From assembly GCA_008508345.1 (NCBI GenBank), contig QNGE01003235.1:1-64000 (forward strand): a DNA stretch of 64,000 nucleotides, given 5' to 3'. Numbering within the stretch: the first letter of the stretch is position 1; each line of letters begins with the position of its first letter. The notes below the pieces were generated by a model. That model was not told where the DNA came from. It worked only from the letters and a program-made list of their open reading frames with translations, and ran no database searches. A program made the translations under genes and the position numbers. This DNA is from Paragonimus westermani. Lineage: Eukaryota > Platyhelminthes > Trematoda > Plagiorchiida > Troglotrematidae. Shown here one piece after another: positions 36,183 through 48,874 of this stretch.

Positions 36183-39100
36183 CTATGATACAGATGTTGA
36201 GATGAGGTATTAGGTGGACATTTTGAAATTAGCAGTAATTGTCTAGTGTGCACATGAGTATATTTGCATGGCTACGTTGGAAAGCCACTTTGGTCAGTTA
36301 GAAAGTGAACATATTTAAATTCCCATGAAAACCACGACATTTGCCAATAGATGTCTTTTAGTCATTTAACCCGATATAATCTATCATTGGGGAATTGAAA
36401 ATTCTGCTAATCATGAGTAGAAAACAATTCAGATGGGAATCAGTCAATCGAATGAGCCAGTGTGCTGAGATTTAAACCATAACAGGGACTGTAAACTATT
36501 CCTATTGTTAATGATAAGTAGTGGAGGACTTTTGGCAAGTATGAATTGGGTACCAAACACAGTTGATGGAAGCTCTCTCATTCCCATACGCTCTTCGGTC
36601 GGACCCTTTTGAAACGAAGCGGTAGACTAGAGGTTTGCTCTTTTTATATCTCCTTAGTAATGTTTATCCAGTCGTCAACAAGGTTTTGTCAAGAGGGCAT
36701 GATCGGAGTCGTAATCCTGGCCCTGGTAAGCATGTGTGCTACTGAAGAGCTCTAACAAGAATGAAACTGGAGTGTGACACATTCTTTGCGAGGAGTTAAA
36801 TGAAAGTGTGTATTAATGCAACTGCTGCTATCAATTACGGACGGTGCTGACTTCTTAATTTTATCGTTATTTAGCCTGATTTATACAGCACGACAATTAG
36901 GCCTATGGGTTTAGAATGATGATAACTACTGCTCTAAATCGTCATTAGACACAACGGAATAATTACATACAGGTTACTGGGTGCAATATCGCTGCCGGTC
37001 CTTTTGACTATGAATCTGTGTATGGGGGGAATTATGTACCCACTGTTAGATCAACTGTAAATCACGTGGCGTGGTGCGTTTTATCGCAGTATAACTTGTT
37101 CTTCTTGCTTTTGAGCCTGCACCCAAAATTCGTTACTAGGTGGTCACCGGTCATCTTTTTCAATCGCTTCATTTCATTTTTAACCATCGTTAGTCGTAAA
37201 GTAAGCTTGCATGTAATCAAAACACACGTACATTACACTAGTTTTGCGTAATAGGTTGAATGGTCAAAGCGCGTAAAGCGAACACAATTCGTTGGTTGCT
37301 TTGCATTGAACTTGGATACGTATTTTACGAGTCTGCTGTCTCGCACAACCGGCTCTCAGTGGCGGCAAGAGTTGATCAAACCTTACGGTAACCAAAATGG
37401 GTAAGGTGACCACTCTGAGGTGAGAACCAAACACACTGTCGGTAGACAAGTCTTCTTTCAGTGGATAATCTCTGCTTACCGATGTTACAGAAAAGCTGTT
37501 ACTTCTTGTTCACAAATAATTGAACTGGTAAGTGTATGCTAGAAACAATCATTGCAGGATACGTATTAATTAAGCAAAAATAAGTTAGGCTGAGAAGACT
37601 TGATGAGCTTTGAAAACGACTTATCCTGCATTCACCCGACCTAGTTTTTATTTTGTCAATCTTTTTTCTACCTAGGTTAACTTTGATACTGAATTTTTAT
37701 GCTAACTTTTGAATGGATTAAAACAATGGATTACTAGTTTTTCGATCGAGACAAGCCGTGACTGTAAAGCAAAATATTACTATCATCGTTGTTAGTATTG
37801 TTATCACTAGTTTGCCTGTTGCTCCACCACTCAATCAATCATTGTTTGCTGCTAATGTAATTTTGTGAATTGCTACATATTCACCACTCCAACCACGTAA
37901 GGCGTACTGTCGACTTAGCTTGACTACCTGATAGGATTAATGATTAAGATCGCATGAGGCTGCACAAGCGCAAACGTTCAACTAATTTAACAATGAGCTG
38001 TGCACAGGGAGCTACTTGTGGAGAATTCGACATATTTTTCAAATTTGCAGTAACTTGTACGTGGAGTGTGTGAATATCCGTTCAATCGATAACAGACGGA
38101 CTTAACTATATCTTAATGATGGGACGCACATAGTTTAACGCGTAATCTCAGTTGCCCTTGCTCACAAAATCAACGTCAGAAATGGAAGCGAATTAAAGGG
38201 TCAGAGACCAGTTTCGTTTGTCAGACTTAGTTGCATCTAAGTGCTGTTCATTGGTTGCAGATAAGTCTTTTAAATAGGACTGTGCTGGAGAATGTATGAC
38301 TGTACTCAAACGGTATTATGACGGTCGTCAGTTTAATTCATGATTAAATAAAGCTCTTATTACCATCTATACTTCCAATAACCCACACCTGTTCTTCTTC
38401 TTAGGAAATGTAGAACAGTAACCATTCGTAATCATTCAGTAAAAATATTTCAACATCAAAATTATACACTCAAACTGAAAATTGTCCAGTGCGGATATTT
38501 AACCATAGTTTATGTGCAACCGCTACCCACCAAGCCGGTTCACAAATGCTACATACCGGATTCTGAGACCATGCTTTTCAACTGGAGGCTTGAATAAATA
38601 ATAATATATAGTTCTGTCACAACAAAGTACTTCCAAACATTGACACTGGTAATTGAACTTCGTTAAGCAAAGAATCAGACTGTGTACGCAACAGCAAGTC
38701 CAGTTACCATCTGTATGCATACGACACTAGTATAACTCACCTTGCATGCACATACTTCAGCGATCAAAATGTGTTTATGACTTACTTTGAAAATCTGAAG
38801 AAATAAACACTGCAGTATTAGAGAACCATACAGAGTCGAAGAGAGCTAATACATTTGGACCATCGTAAAAATATCTGCGGGTCTCTAGGATGCATGCGTG
38901 GCAATTAAAGAATAACGTACGGACGGGATGTTGAATGAATTGTCTTAGACATCAAAAAATCCTCTTAACATTTCGTTAAAATGAAAACGAATCCTGTTTC
39001 ACAAAGTTTCGTGTTTTCTCCCAGACACGTGTGCGCTAACATATCCGCCTAGTATCACCAACGTTCAGGTTGGCGTAGCTGTGACCCGTTAGGTTAGTTG

Positions 39101-40533
39101 ATGCAACATTCCTATAGAGGAACGCCGAAAAAGTTTATAGAAAGTACTTGAAAATTTTAAACATAGCTCGCCGCTATGATTAGTTTCCCAATTTAAACAC
39201 GTGTCAATCTCAACACCGAGTCATCGTAGCAGAAACTTTAGACCACATTAATGAGGCTACATAGGAAAAGCAATGCTGTTACGCTTATCTATATCTATAT
39301 ACCAATATTCATTTAAGTCTTCAGTTAAAATGCAGGAACCGGCTTGGTGGGTAGCGGTTACACGTAAACTATGGTTAAATATCCCCACTGGACGATTTTC
39401 AATTTGTGTGTATAATTTTGACGTTGGAATATTTTTACTGAATGATGACGAATGATCATTTTTTACATTTTCTAAGAAGAATAACACGTATGAGTTATTG
39501 GACCTATGGATGATAATGGGGGATTTATAGTCTCTGTTTTAACTATGGTCTATACAGACAGAACTTTATGTATGTTTCTGTCGTTCAGCTAACATTGACA
39601 CTCCTGTAGTAATGGACTTTTTTTACAGTAAAGTTGGTACAACTTATATTTTTAGGATGAATAATTGAAGAGATTGCATGAGACCGATCCAAGTTTGCGA
39701 AAGTTGGTGAATGACGCATAGCACAACTGGAGTGCCTGGCCTTCAGCTCAGATGAGGCAGAAACGCAGGTTGTTAACCCGGTTAGTTTAAAAAATGATAG
39801 AAGAGCGCTATCGCGAGAATTTTTATGTTGTGGCCCTTAAGTGTTTTCAACAGGCTTGTTATCGGCATGAAGCCCCTAGATTTTGTGTAGTTTGTAAATG
39901 TAACAGAACTGTCGGTAAATATCTCAATGTGGACTGCACGCTACGCGCATGCGTGCATTTCGCACAGTCGTTTGCCTGTCCTAAACGATTGGCAGCCTGC
40001 TGGCAAAATGCTATGCATCACTCTTACAGTGCACATACTACCGACGGTTAAATGGATCTTAGTGATCTGGTTTTCCTATTCTCTTCACTGTCCTCAAACC
40101 AATATTACCTCGGTAATTTCGGTTAGAAATGTTTGTTGTTTTGTTTTTAGTCAGGCTAGCCACTATCTCTCTTGAAATTTAACTCTGAATGGATGGAGAC
40201 AGGCTAAATTCACGGTCAATCAGTCCAACTTTCTTCAATGAATTAAACACGGTTGTGTGAATGGCACACCAACTACTACATGGTTTACGTACCCGTTGGT
40301 CCAGGTGGTCCTTGCGGGCCAGTCAGTCCACGTTCACCGGCAGGACCAGTAGATCCTCGAGCTGATCGAACTGGTATGCGAACACGCCCTGGCCCCGAGG
40401 ATGTTTGGCCTGAACACTCCAACTGCAAATGGCAACTGGATTCAGATTTCATTGTTAGGCCTGTCGATGCATAGGTTAAGTGTGGAGTGAGCTGAACTAA
40501 GAACGTTATCCAGATGAGTGACAAACAAAACAT
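35953..40533 (-). CDS. Secreted collagen-like / C1q-domain protein (partial gene, two exons seen)
   Basis: Exon 1 (40533-40293) and exon 2 (36182-35953) are joined by a 4.1 kb intron with a GTACGT donor, a pyrimidine-containing acceptor ending CATAG, and a phase-1 junction that completes a glycine codon. The predicted protein has a signal peptide, a short Gly-X-Y stretch and most of a C1q domain. C1q-type proteins form trimers and bind ligands outside the cell; the partner here is unknown. Exon 2 ends at a GTAAGT donor in phase 0, so at least one more exon carrying the C-terminal strands of the C1q fold must lie downstream (below 35947). I could not identify it, so gene end and total length are open. 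The intron contains a diverged SINE A copy. Confidence 0.8.
36655..36800 (+). repeat. tRNA-derived SINE, family A, copy 4 (strongly diverged)
   Basis: Recognised from CCAGTCGTCAACAAGG (A-box region), TCGGAGTCGTAATCC (B-box region) and GAGCTCTAACAAGAATGAAA (body), in the same order and spacing as copy 1. It lies in the C1q gene intron on the opposite strand. Confidence 0.5.
39794..40051 (+). other. Cysteine-rich open frame inside the C1q gene intron, not recognised
   Basis: An 85-codon frame with several Cys residues (FCVVCKCN and others) on the strand opposite the C1q gene. No signal peptide, known motif or splice context. Probably fortuitous. Confidence 0.12.
40293..40533 (-). CDS. Exon 1: signal peptide plus collagen-like repeats
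   Basis: The preferred ATG (40533-40531) starts MFCLSLIWITFLVQLTPHL, a good signal peptide, with cleavage likely after the following TYA. In-frame ATGs a little upstream would spoil the signal. A linker with two cysteines follows, then seven Gly-X-Y triplets (GPAGERGLTGPQGPPGPTG with GST before it) up to the splice donor. The collagen stretch is short compared with vertebrate C1q/TNF-related proteins, but more repeats cannot follow because exon 2 begins directly with the pre-C1q linker. Confidence 0.8.
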
Positions 40534-41059
40534 TTTCCACTGTAAACATTTATGTAAATGAAAATTGAACATCATATGCTTGTACACATTTTAAATTGAT
40601 GTTTTGGGTAAATGTGTGTCCTCATCCGTAGCCAATAAACAGCTGAGAAAAATTTGATTTGCTTTATCCAATCGGAAGCTGACATTCGATTTGTTTATAG
40701 TTCTACTTGGCAAGCTGATGAGGACCAATGCGCAACAATAGTCAGTTTGATGTTTTTATGAATAGTTCGAAGTAATTGGGTTTATAAAAGTTTAGTTCAG
40801 ACAGTTTTTGTAGAAATTCGGCTGGTAATCTAAAACGCTGATTTGCGAAGACACCTTCTCAAGTGACGAGTGCAAACGACATCCTGCACATCAGATTCTA
40901 GGTTTGGCATATCTTGCAAGTGGATAATCTGGTTTCCGTTTCAATATCATTTCTTGAAAGGCTACTGCAATTCTGTGAAATGCTGGTTGTTCTTCTGCAT
41001 AATCTTACCCGTTTCCTTCCCGTTTTATCTTGAAGTTACGTATCGTATATACATGCATC

Positions 41060-41700
41060 TCTTTGACTGACTCAGAATCACTCTATGACGTACGTGCCAC
41101 AAAGAGTACTCAGGACTTCGTTCGAGTAGACCATACAACACTGCTCGTGATGTCTCGTATTTATGGCATGGGAAATCCTCTACTCCTAGGGCACACAAAT
41201 TACCTCCAAGGTTTCCGGCCTAATTTCTGATTGAACGGGCATTTTCAGACTGATATTGTGTTACCAGTGGTGTGTTACAATGTTTCGTACGAGTACCTCT
41301 ACTGTTTATCTACTTTATGCTCGAAATCGGATGTCACCATTCATTGATGGCGTTAAAACTTTAACTACAGTGAACAGTATGTGTGTAAGTGACAATTTGC
41401 TATGTGATTTAAACATAGTACACCACCAGACTACAGAAAATCATCTCTCATTCAACAAGGCTAAATGTAAAGTGATACACTTCCGTCGTTTGGACTGTAC
41501 AACTTACTTCCTCAGAGGTGATAAAACTGGGTAACCTCGCATGCGAACTGAACTTCGACACGATTAGCTCAACCGGCCTTAACCTGTCTCCCGACAGTGG
41601 GTCAATGGACAAGAAAACCAGCTCGGTGCTTAAGCTATTCACCAGGATGCATGTGCGGTTTCATTATTGTGTTTGCTTTGAGGACATATCCCTATCTTGA
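41060..41700 (+). mobile_element. CR1-like LINE reverse-transcriptase fragment
   Basis: Plus-strand frames give DFVRVDHTTLLV then YGMGNPLL and TNYLQG (RT blocks around the 'AFDxVDH' motif). Next are SGVLQCFVRVPLLFIYF, the decayed SGVPQGSVLGPLLF box, and FIDGVKTLTTVNS in place of the YADD-type catalytic box. TTENHLSFNKAKCKVIHF follows. The order and spacing match CR1/Perere-like LINEs. The catalytic aspartates are partly lost and the frame shifts several times. The endonuclease domain was not found upstream. Confidence 0.75.
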
Positions 41701-41704
41701 GATA

Positions 41705-42965
41705 GAGAGCCAAGCTTACCGTCGTCATTTCGTGAAGGAAGTTTGATTTGTTGTCAGGTTACATCACGGAGCCACAGGGTGGGTTAATGCGCTATATTTC
41801 CCACCTCACATACATAAGCTTCGCAAACTGAGTCAATGTTTGTTGTGCCACCAGCACATCGGAGCAAACTTGATTCTGACGTAATGAATCCTCCTCCTCC
41901 TCCTCTTCCTGCTCCAGCAACAACAACAAAAAACAATAGCATCCCTTTCGAAGCATACTTATATCTAGCGGAAGCATTCATCTCAAGGGTAACGTGCTAA
42001 AACGACAGCAACAGATGAACCGCTTGACCTGTAGATAGCATTCTTTTAGCATTTGTATTTGCAGTCGGCATCAACCTCCTGGAGTCTGTATTGGTTCCGA
42101 CCTGATGCACAACTTCTGGTCACCAAACCAAATCTCCGCAAGACGATTTTTCTGGTCTGGATTGGATTTTGATGTATAACCGGGTATACTTGTCATTGGT
42201 CACTTGGTATCGACCATGGATCACTCCACAAAACTACTGGGGAGGTGAGGCCCAAAGATCCTATCGATGCAGAGCATACACCACATACTGATAAGCAAGA
42301 TCACTTTACAGAGATGTACAGTGAAGTAAGTTCACTAAATTTTTTCATTCAGGAAGCCGAGGGGTAGATCCGCCCAGCACTACGTACGAGCTAACTTCAG
42401 GTTAACAATCGTACACGTGTTCGACAGGGTCTACCGACGGAAGTGAGCCAATCTGATCTGAATTATTCGGGCACAGGCGCATAGCCTGCCGAGTGGTAAA
42501 TTAAGATGGTGAACTAGGACGGTAAATATCAAGGGAATTGTTTGTTGTGAGCTGAACATCTCACACAGTTGACCGTAGCTATCGTATTTCCATAGAATTT
42601 CCAGTCAGCCCTTCGTGAAACTAATTACTACATTCGAGTTTCGCGCTCCTCAGTGGTGAGGATCATTGCTATGGCGAGAACCAGAACTTCCGCCACGGTT
42701 TTATGAGAAAAGCCTATGAAAATGCGACAACCGTAATAAAGTGTGTATGGTTCGTCTAACCCAAGTCCCTGCTGCTTATCAAAAATCAAAATATCGCTCA
42801 ATAAGTTTGACGGTTCCTGTTACGTCAATTTGGGAAAGTCCCAGTCGTGGGGTCATCAGTTAGAGTTAACAGGCATTAGATGCATCTCCACTCGAGACGA
42901 TCGGGCAATTAAACCACGACCCACAAGCGAATGTGGTGGGGTCTTTGCATACAGATGAGTGCCCG
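41705..42965. other. Unassigned sequence with a (CCT)n run
   Basis: A CCT-rich run lies at 41889-41909. The remainder gives no recognisable protein on either strand. Confidence 0.3.
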
Positions 42966-42972
42966 GTGCGAG

Positions 42973-43065
42973 GTCAATGGTGCCCTGGTCAACACGGTTG
43001 TTTCATTAAAGCGTGACCGGAGTTCTAGTCTCAGCAGTGGCAAGGATCTACGCTACTGGGAGCAG
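42973..43065 (+). repeat. tRNA-derived SINE, family A, copy 5 (head only)
   Basis: Begins GTCAATGGTGCCCTGGTCAA, continues CACGGTTGTTTCATTAAAGC and GGAGTTCTAGTCTC (B box), and then CTACTGGGAGCAG. Similarity to copy 1 stops there, so the body and tail are missing. Confidence 0.65.
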
Positions 43066-45400
43066 TTGTAGACTTACACAATTCCAATCGAAATAACGTA
43101 AAACAGGAACAATGAAATAGAGTGAAACTCCCGTAGGTTTCAGCGATTCTAATCAGTGGTAATGTGGATTCTGCTGAATATGGCAAAATCACAGTGAGCA
43201 TTGTAGTTTTAGCCCATCGTCCCACAAGTGTGAACCGCCACTCGACATCCGGAGTCCAGACCCTTCACTATTCATAGATACGCGTTAACCAGATATGATA
43301 TCTAGGACGAGGACTGAATATTTCTTGCATGGATTGTACAAGTAGCCTATAAATAGCTGTAAGCGGCATCAATAAGCGTACATCACTGAGTCCCACGAGT
43401 GCGACCCGGCTCCAGCATGATAATTTCGCCCACACCAAGTTGTATGTGGTCGCTGTTAGTTATACTGAACAGTATGAGAACAGTATGGTCCAAAATAACT
43501 CAACATGACCAGAGTCAGGTTGACAGAAGCACAGATCAAATTAGTCGCCCCAGGGCTCACAAGTCCAACTTGCCTTCAGCGAAACGAAAGCATCGATTCT
43601 AAACCACCATCAAAAACCTTTACGCTTACAGTCATCGCAGTCCTAGAGGAGTCAGTCTGCAAACAAACACGATACTTGTAAGGAGTGGGTTGCGCTCTTT
43701 AACACCACCCAATTCAATCAATAATCATGTGTCAGCATGTTACCCTAGTTCGTAATCGCCTAACCAAGACCCCTGCGATGTGAACGTTTTGTGTCAAACC
43801 GGACTAACATGCCTTTGCATCCTGGATATGCCGCTTATCAGGAGAAAACAGATACCCAGAAAACAAGGCATCCCAATATGGACAACATTTTTGAGTAAGC
43901 TATCCACATAGATCTTGATAACTCAACAAGTTGTCTTCACCATGGCATGGGTAAAATGGTCAAATGAGATATGTTGACAGAAAATGTAACGACACGGCTC
44001 AGTAACGAGGCCACGTACGTGAGAGGGGCCAAGTGACGCTTCTTGTTTTCATGGCATGGCTATAAAACGTCAGGTCAGATTCTAGAAATGGCACGATAAA
44101 CCTGCAACCATAGCATAGCGTGCCTCAGATTCTGTTGGAAAATTGGTAGTTTTGGATCACTCTCTAAGTGCTTGTAAATCTGTTTCGTTCACTAATAGAG
44201 CTTCGTTAGAAAAACTATTTTCACTTTATCCATTTGCACTCATCGGCACACGCCGGTTCTCAGTTCAGCACTGCCTTCCAAGCTTTCAAACGGTTAGAAA
44301 GACGAGTGTGAACGGTCACGTTTTATCGAGCATAGACCGTGGCGATCAAAATACTGAGTCAGTGACGTCTAGTGACCTTACTGGAAATGCACGTACACCC
44401 TCACAGCCAGATTAGCCGGCTGTTGTTTCAGCGGTGTGTTGTGCTCGTGCGCTCGGCCGTCTCCGTCAGGAGACCTGTTCATTTTGCGGCAATCTTCTGG
44501 TCTGGACTCCGGACTTCCTCGTAGGGAAACAACTCCGGGACATGACAGATGTATGCGTTAGCGTGCTTTCAATACGGCCAATTCAGTAGGTACGCATGCT
44601 TGCACCACGGCGAATTCCCTTGATCAAATGAAGATACATTTTTGTCGTAGAACACATCACTTAAACGCAGACCCATGCTATTTGCCGTGGAGAGGTCAAG
44701 TACCTGCCCACTTCCACGTGACCCGGCTGGCTGTATTATTTTCAAGTCCGACGGAAAATCATTTAGTCAGAAATAAATGAGGACGGCTATCCTCCGCCAC
44801 TGCGAATAAAGATTATGGATAAAAATCTTTTCTCACAAAATACGCTCAGATTTGGTTTTTTGGCGAAATTCTTCACTTTACATAGAATAGAGGAGGAACG
44901 ATCATGCTATACTACTCAGTGGCCAGGCAGAGTTACTTAATCAAACATTGAAGTAATCGGCGGGAAATGCACAAAGGAACCTTCGGTTGCACTCTGGTAT
45001 GAAATGGTATTTCCCATACGTGAACTTATCACTGGCAACCGTAGCGTCTTTGGACCACCGTTACCTGCGAACGAATTCTTTTATTTTAGGTAGTGTTAAA
45101 GCGTATATTCCCTGTTCTGATTTTCCGAACAAACAATACTGGTGCCATCCGCGTCCATAGCTCACCACACTAGTACCATCAGGAAACTCACGGTGAATGG
45201 CGACCCATTCATCAGAGCATGATCAGCTATGTTTCAAGCAGAATCTCCTTACTGGAATGGATAGCACGTGGGCGCATCAATCAATTAATCGTAAACCCCC
45301 GGATTTCAGTCCGTTTGTTAAACAATGCGCAGCTATTTTACTGAATTTCGCTTCAGTATTTTTCGTGTTGTATTCCTAATTTTCCTTATCGTGCAACTCA
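43066..45400. other. No recognised gene or element
   Basis: Frames at 43399-43602 and 44143-44415 show no motif. If the Gypsy fragment at 45.41 kb was once longer, its reverse transcriptase should lie here, but I cannot read one. Confidence 0.3.
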
Positions 45401-45409
45401 AAGCGTTTG

Positions 45410-45860
45410 TTCCACAACCACTCCCTCCTGACCTCTTATCCACGGTTATCGCTGGTACTTCCCCAATAGGTAACAGTGTTGTATTAGATCAAGACCGACA
45501 TCCAGTTTTGCATATTTTGATATTAATTTATGCTGTTGAGCATGTTCGTGCACAAGATGAAAGAGAAGCATTTGCTGTTTCTGTGTTTGAACGGATTCCT
45601 CATAAAAACCTTCTTGGACCACACTTTAGCCTTATATCTGATCACGAACAGTTAAATGTTTTATACCATCCTTATTAATTCACTTGCCTCGTCGTCAGCA
45701 ACAAACGTAGTCCTTAAAGTAAGACTTCATATTATGTGCATACAAGTTAAAAAGACTTCACAAATGGCTGTAAGCATTACTGCAAAAATTGAGAATAGAA
45801 ATCGTTTCATGGACATCTTTATAATAAATCCATCACGCAATATCACTTCTAAAGGTTAAC
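45410..45860 (+). mobile_element. Gypsy (K02A2.6-like) RNase H fragment
   Basis: One frame gives TSPIGNSVVLDQDRHPVLHI, then EREAFAVSVFERIPHKNLLG and FSLISDHEQLNVLYHP. This follows the 'DASxxGxGAVLxQ', 'REALAVVWAVERLHKYLYG' and 'TDHEALK' RNase H blocks. After a frameshift the next frame gives NSLASSSATNVVLKVRLHI, matching the segment that follows. RT and integrase are absent. It points towards the oppositely oriented Gypsy fragment beginning at 45.9 kb. Confidence 0.7.
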
Positions 45861-45895
45861 TAGTACAGGTTGATTAAAACCTGACAATAGCGCAC

Positions 45896-47300
45896 TCACA
45901 ACCGGACAGTGAGGAAACATCTACATCTACCAAGATTCAGTATCAAAGAATACTTGATAGATAAATAGTTTTCTGTTGTCCTACAGTTCAGTTCAGACAG
46001 CGTCAAAACCTGGCTAACAGATTCAACGACATCTCCCTTCTGTTTCAGTATGGCTTTGATCCCCGCGTCACCTTCATCTGTTTGAACAATAAGGCTCTGT
46101 TCAGTCACTTGTAATTTCAGCGTCAGTTACCTGTTCTTCGCCAGTTGTTGCACTTTGAGTAAAGCCCGGTTGATTCTTTCTTATCACTAAAACCAGAAAT
46201 TCCTCCTCATTATTTAGCTTGATGGACTTGCGAGGTTGTTAACCTTTTTGATGAGGCGACAGCAGAACCCAGTGCGACTAAGAAACTGTTTCAACGCTGT
46301 CTTTGATGTTGACACCGAATTAGCTTCGATTGTTATCAGTTAATCGGTTAGTATTTGGACCTCGCCCTGATGGGCGTTGTGGCCCACTAGTAGTACTGTT
46401 TGTTTCGCTAGTGGTGCCTTTGGACTATCGATCTGTAGTCTTCTGCAATACAGCTGAAACACGCGTTGGTCCTGCTAGCCTCATTGGCCTCGTAGTTAAC
46501 AATATCGTCTCCAGAGATAGCGGCACTGAGTACTTCTTCCAGTGCCTTGATCATCAGTCACCTGAATCTAAAAGGATCACTTTGTGGTCCAAATGATGGG
46601 CGTTGACACTAACGTCATTTTATTCTCTCACGGTGAAAACTGTTTTATCATGATTCAGTTAGTTGATCGGCACTAGCCAGTGTGCTGATCGCAGGTCTAA
46701 CACCTAGAATATCATGGTGTTCTGAAGACTGCCGAAGCTCTCTGACGTCACTGAGACAACCACGACTTTACTCACTGTAGCTTCAATCAGCCTTGTGAAG
46801 TCAACATGAAATTGTAATTTCCAACAGGGTTGCTTCATCAGCAAAGCAGCGGGAATAAATGGACCATTCGCCTCCTCAGCAACTTGCTTCATAACGTCTT
46901 TTTTCCGTGCAGTTTGCTGTTGGAACCAAATGGTCGGAATATCTCCGGCTGAATGAGAATTTCATGTTCATATCTTACTAACCGTACGGGTCGCGGTTCG
47001 TAGTAAACAATTTTCGGAGGTTGTGTTCCGTTTCATTCAAGTTGGAATCTACTTAATTGCATTCCCTCGAATTTGTCCACACTATGAGAGGCGCTTTCTT
47101 TTTAGTATAAACAACTCCTACATAAGCTCATCATGTTGCATATCATTCACGGCTTTAGCACAGTCGAGAAGATCTACTCCCTATATAATCTGATCTATGT
47201 CAAGAGAAATGCTGCACGGCTGTCCGTTCATACGTCCAGTGATTCGAACAGGATGTTCTGCCGGGTCAAGTGATTATAAGTCTACCTTGTAGCAACCGTA
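45896..47300 (-). mobile_element. Gypsy-type pol remnant (protease?, RT, RNase H), decayed
   Basis: Minus-strand reading from high to low coordinates: a possible protease remnant near 47.2 kb (RMNGQPCSISLDID). Then the RT at 46.89-46.6 kb with KLQFHVDFTRLIEATV and, beyond a stop, LDLRSAHWLVPI and KTVFTVRE, matching 'FxxDYRxLNxxT' and 'STLDLRSGYWQVPI...KTAFxT'. The RNase H is at 46108-45896 (QSLIVQTDEGDAGIKAILKQ, then VSQVLTLSELNCRTTEN). Spacing of RT and RNase H fits a single element. Many stops and shifts are present. The core YxDD box is not readable. Confidence 0.7.
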
Positions 47301-47679
47301 TTGAATAATATTTCCGCCAGTCTCATCTCATCGTATACTATTGATGATTTTGCTTTCTGTCCACTTTTACTTCAGTCATGCAGAAAACCCAACTTGTTCT
47401 GTGTCGCGTTAGCTTGACACAGTTTCTCCGTGCACTCTCACTCTTCTAGATCGGACACTAATTCACGAGATCACCGCACTGTGTCTTTGCTTTCATTGTC
47501 TTCGTGTTTCAATGTTACGAGTAAGACAGGATGTTTCTCCGCCGGATTATTGAGCGTTCATGCCAATCGGGATCATCAGTGATTGGAACAGTCTAGCCAA
47601 GCAATGCCATTCATAGCTTGAGAGATTTCTTCGAATTTGTTGAAGCGATGAAATAACCGAACGTAATAGGCAGGCATCT

Positions 47680-48870
47680 ATTCCCGCTTGACGTTACATC
47701 AACAGTGTCCCACTTAATGAGACCATTGACATTCCAAGACAGTGTATTGAGAGTAATGATGTCGGCGTGGGACAACCAATAGGAAAACGAACGTGGTTAT
47801 TATATCGCTGCACAAACCACGTTCCGTTAAAGTTGTGCGGCAAGTTCTACCGTCAACAGGACGGGGTAGTAATGAGGTCACCACTAGATCCACCACTGGC
47901 TAATATCTCTATGGCAAAGGTAGAGTGTATTTCGTTGGCTGACAAAATACAATCAGTCACTCTCTACAAGTGTTATGTAGACGATGTTATATGTATGACA
48001 GATGAATCGAAAATCCTCTGCCAAGTACTGACTCATTTCACTTCTGACCATAAGAATAATCATTCTACAATGGAACCCGAATCACCAGCAGGTATAGCGT
48101 TCTTAGATGCGCTGCTGTCTGTTGATGAGTATGGCACTATACAGCGGAAAGTAAATCGTAAGGCAACTTGGACGATCCAGTATACAAACTCCAATACTTC
48201 TGTACCAATAAGGCAAAGTATGAATCAAATCCGACATCTGATAGACATGACCACGAAAATATGTTCCAGTGACACCACTGAAGAGGAGAGAGTTTATATT
48301 TGATACACTCGTTCAAAATGGCTATTCGCAAAAACATGCTGGTAAGTATTAAGGTGGAAAAACCACAAACTGTAGGTAAAACGTCTGTTTGTTTTTTTTC
48401 TCGTCGTTCAAAGATGGTAGCGTCACTGAAAGCGTAACCAAAAGGCTTAATGTGGCAATTAATAAAACATACTTCGAGGCTGAACTATGGGCTCAGTTCA
48501 CCTCCACAAAAATATTGCGCTCCCACTTAAACGATATATTGCTTATTCATGCCGCCTCCTTTTGTGTTTACCGTTTCATTTGTCTCTGTAGAACGAGCTA
48601 CATGAACTGCACAGCACGGCGGTTATCTGAACGCATTCGGAGTACCAGCCGGTGTGGCTAACACGAAGTCGTTGCGCCTTTTATCGAGCCAGACCATCTG
48701 ATCAATCCAACCGATTCGTTCAATAAAACCTATTGAATATTTGAGACACAATCCAGGCAAATTAAGGGTCGTATATTGCCATTTGCTGAGGCAATTGCAA
48801 TTCCCCTGCATTCACCACAACTGGGCGCTCAAAAACGACTAGTCAAATCGTTGTACAATCTATGAGCGCG
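47680..48870 (+). mobile_element. Penelope-like element, RT plus GIY-YIG remnant
   Basis: Begins mid-RT with NSVPLNETIDI. The long frame (47767-48303) has KFYRQQDGVVMRSPLDPPLA, YVDDV (catalytic box at 47974-47985), GIAFLDALLSVDEYG, WTIQYTNSN and ICSSDTTEEE. A frameshift follows, then SVTKRLNVAINKTYFEAE and a GIY-YIG domain with its second half changed to SYMNC. Near 48.8 kb is the tail AEAIAIPLHSPQLGAQKRLV. Penelope-like elements are retroelements whose RT is fused to this endonuclease. The 5' half is missing and the domain is damaged. It is the same lineage as the copy at 55.4-56.3 kb but in opposite orientation. Confidence 0.85.
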
Positions 48871-48874
48871 TACC

